Part shown: positions 46,973 through 48,552 of the stretch, piece after piece
How the letters are laid out: each line of letters begins with the position of its first letter
Position numbering within the stretch: the first letter of the stretch is position 1
NCBI GenBank assembly: GCA_902511425.1
Contig: CABXFE010000004.1
Coordinates: 1-48,552 of the forward strand
Direction of reading: 5' to 3'
Length of the DNA: 48,552 bases
Origin: an uncultured SAR86 cluster bacterium
GTDB taxonomy: Bacteria; Pseudomonadota; Gammaproteobacteria; Magnimaribacterales; D2472
The notes under the pieces: model-generated
The model's input: only the letters and a program-made list of their open reading frames with translations
Databases searched by the model: none
Told to the model about the DNA's origin: nothing
Translations under genes and position numbers: made by a program

Positions 46973-48045
46973 TGCTCAAACCCCGTGACCTCAAGATCAA
47001 ATCCAGACAAGGATGGATATTTCACTGGCGTTCCGAGCAATTTAATTTGTTTTAATCCCAGCTCTTTGAGAATTTGCGAACCTATGCCCACAGTCTTTGT
47101 TTCAGGTTGAGCAGATGGTTTCGTTCCCATGAGATCATTCATAACTTCGTCAGCATCTTGATAATTTCCAATTAACAGCAAAACTCCACATTCTTCTTTT
47201 CCAATTCTTTTGAGGGCTTTCTCCAGATTAAGTCTTTTACCAAATTCTTCAATACCAATTAAGTCATGTAATGTATTAGGAACATGAACTCGAACGAGAG
47301 GGGAGTCCGTTGAAGCAAGATCGCCTTTTGCAAAAGCTAAATGTAGATTACCGAAGATGCTGTCTCTCCATGCAGAAAGCTCAAACTGGAGACCATCAAT
47401 TTCAACAGATTTTGAGTATTCTAGATGCACTGATTTTTCTTTGAGGGTGCGATAATGGATCAAGTCAGCAATTGTCCCAATTTTCATTTCATGAGCTGAG
47501 GCAAATTTCATTAAATCATCTCTTCGAGCCATGCTCCCATCTTCATTCATGATTTCACATATCACCCCAGCTTCTTCTAGACCTGCTAATCTTGCCAAAT
47601 CACATGCAGCTTCTGTGTGACCTGCGCGACTTAGGACTCCACCTTCAAAGGCCCTTAATGGAAAAATATGGCCTGGTTGAACTATATCTTCTGCTTTGGC
47701 ATTCTTTTGCGCTGCTGCAATTATGGTTCTGGCTCTATCTTCAGCAGAAATACCTGTAGAGATTCCCTCAGCAGCCTCAATAGAAACAGTAAATCCAGTT
47801 CCATGTTTAGCTCGATTATTATTAGTCATCATCGGGAGATTTAGCTGATCACATTTTTTAGGAGATAAGGGCAAACACACCAAGCCTTTCGCTTTGCTGA
47901 TCATAAAATTAATTTTTTTATCGTCAACAAGCTCAGCAGCACAAACCAGATCACCTTCATTCTCTCTATCTTCATCATCAAGCAAGATAACAATCTTGCC
48001 AGCTGCGATATCCTGAATGATTTCTTCTGTTGTATTAAATTCCAT
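46969..48045 (-). CDS. ribBA: RibB (3,4-dihydroxy-2-butanone 4-phosphate synthase) with degenerate GTP cyclohydrolase II domain
   Basis: The N-terminal half (about residues 1-205) is RibB, which makes dihydroxybutanone phosphate from ribulose 5-phosphate: ILLDDEDRENEGDL, RAGHTEAACDLARLAG and GVICEIMNEDGSMARRDDL carry the catalytic acidic and His residues. The C-terminal half aligns with RibA (VRVHVPNTLHDLIG, VGIGSQILKELGL) but lacks the three zinc-binding cysteines and the QEGRGIGL loop, so GTP cyclohydrolase II activity is unlikely. Such RibB-RibX hybrids are common in proteobacteria, with true RibA encoded elsewhere. It is followed by ribH with a four-base overlap. A promoter may lie in the gap after ribD. 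Confidence 0.93.
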   Translation of the reverse strand: MEFNTTEEIIQDIAAGKIVILLDDEDRENEGDLVCAAELVDDKKINFMISKAKGLVCLPLSPKKCDQLNLPMMTNNNRAKHGTGFTVSIEAAEGISTGISAEDRARTIIAAAQKNAKAEDIVQPGHIFPLRAFEGGVLSRAGHTEAACDLARLAGLEEAGVICEIMNEDGSMARRDDLMKFASAHEMKIGTIADLIHYRTLKEKSVHLEYSKSVEIDGLQFELSAWRDSIFGNLHLAFAKGDLASTDSPLVRVHVPNTLHDLIGIEEFGKRLNLEKALKRIGKEECGVLLLIGNYQDADEVMNDLMGTKPSAQPETKTVGIGSQILKELGLKQIKLLGTPVKYPSLSGFDLEVTGFEQ

Positions 48046-48051
48046 TTGTCT

Positions 48052-48081
48052 TATATATGGGTATCAAATGCTTAAAAACAA
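48052..48081 (-). promoter_or_regulatory. Possible promoter of ribBA-ribH-nusB
   Basis: On the minus strand TTGTTT (48081-48076) and TATATA (48057-48052) are separated by 18 bases, just ahead of the ribBA ATG. The leader would be only a few bases long, with no room for an FMN riboswitch. The -35 box begins at the ribD stop. Confidence 0.3.
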
Positions 48082-48552
48082 TCAAAGCCTCTTATTGTAG
48101 TAAGTTGTCTTTATATCCTCTTTAAATTTTTCCACTCTAACCATCTTTAGTTTCATTGCAGTTTTTATTGCATTAGGTGAATTAACACTCAGCGCATCAA
48201 TACTTCCCTTGCCTAAAAACATGGGTGCAGTATATAGCACCAGCTCATCAAACAAGTTATTAACAATAAATGCATTCAAAGTTTTCTGACCACCTTCAAC
48301 TAAAATACTCGATATATTTCTATCCAAAAGATCTTGAAGAAACTCCTCTATAAAATTTTTCTTTTTGTATTCTAAATATTCAACATCTTTAGATTTTTTG
48401 GCTGATTGCCTAGATCCAATGATAATTTTGGCATTACTAGAAAAAAATTTTGCTCACTTTCTTTGATTGCTTTAGGTTGCCTAGAATAATTTTTACTGGC
48501 TGTTGAAAAGGCTCACCTTTGCCTAAACCTAACTCCTTCTTGCTAAGGCGAA
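48082..48552 (-). pseudogene. ribD: RibD, C-terminal reductase part, partial and frameshifted
   Basis: RibD is the pyrimidine deaminase/reductase of riboflavin synthesis. Only the C-terminal reductase half is in view; the 5' end runs off the window. Residues RLSKKELGLGKGEPFQQPVKIILGN occupy one frame, with QPVKIIL corresponding to the reductase QP-x-RVVL motif. After KIFF that frame stops, and the next frame resumes at SSNAKIIIGSRQ and runs through ISSILVEGGQKTLNAF (the family EGG motif) to a TAA at 48082. The shift falls in a run of seven A on the + strand (48441-48447); one base fewer restores the frame. The tracked 81-aa ORF is only the tail. It may be sequencing error or real slippage. 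Confidence 0.85.

Noticed and set aside
48100-48552. Programmed frameshift in ribD
   Set aside because: The frame after the A/T run stops at once, there is no downstream pseudoknot I can identify, and RibD is not known to use frameshifting; error or decay is simpler.

Overview
The window reads as a chromosomal segment of a streamlined, low-GC marine gammaproteobacterium, most like the SAR86 group. That placement is inference from gene content, synteny and AT-rich compactness; there is no rRNA to test it. Coding density is very high. No gene-free stretch exceeds about 125 bases, many neighbours overlap by 1-17 nt or abut as TAAATG, and UUG/GUG starts are frequent. I see no phage, insertion sequence, CRISPR array or rRNA.

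Layout. 1-2077: the dnaG tail and rpoD, the end of the macromolecular synthesis operon. 2084-4846: a YrbL-like gene, a tRNA with a CAU anticodon that has tRNA-Ile2 (lysidine) features, a DUF411 protein and an aldehyde dehydrogenase. 4963-10250: an old-yellow-enzyme relative, two divergent saccharopine-dehydrogenase-like oxidoreductases, a CIA30 protein, two small unknown genes and a PsiE-like membrane protein. 10375-19299: a probable catabolic block (acyl-CoA ligase, SCP2-type thiolase, nitronate-monooxygenase-like flavoprotein, carotenoid-oxygenase-family enzyme, second thiolase) that ends at a terminator facing a TonB-dependent receptor. 19417-30748: hemE, gltD, gltB, aroB, aroK and mrcA, a conserved gammaproteobacterial neighbourhood in which gltB is flipped. 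30754-39434: slmA, algC, ilvE and an envelope block (glycosyltransferase, two methyltransferases, terpene-cyclase-fold protein, LpxL-type acyltransferase, waaA). 39431-43926: PII protein, miaA, hflK, hflC, purA. 43948-46096: a DUF3604 gene broken by an internal inversion. 46080-48552: nusB, ribH, ribBA and a frameshifted ribD that runs off the window.

The most notable observations concern rearrangement. (1) The 5' third of a DUF3604 gene lies inverted between short inverted repeats (14 bp perfect, 18/20 imperfect). Flipping it back rejoins the catalytic halves in frame and puts them next to an orphan ribosome site, ATG and signal peptide, although that left join is one base out of frame. This could be an invertible switch, a recent inactivation or an assembly artefact. 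(2) gltB alone is inverted inside an otherwise conserved aroK-aroB-gltB-gltD-hemE order. (3) The adjacent, now divergent gltD carries about 100 extra N-terminal residues that resemble the N-terminal DNA-binding segment of tyrosine integrases. Gene losses from conserved neighbourhoods (hfq/hflX, pilMNOPQ, ribE) fit genome streamlining.
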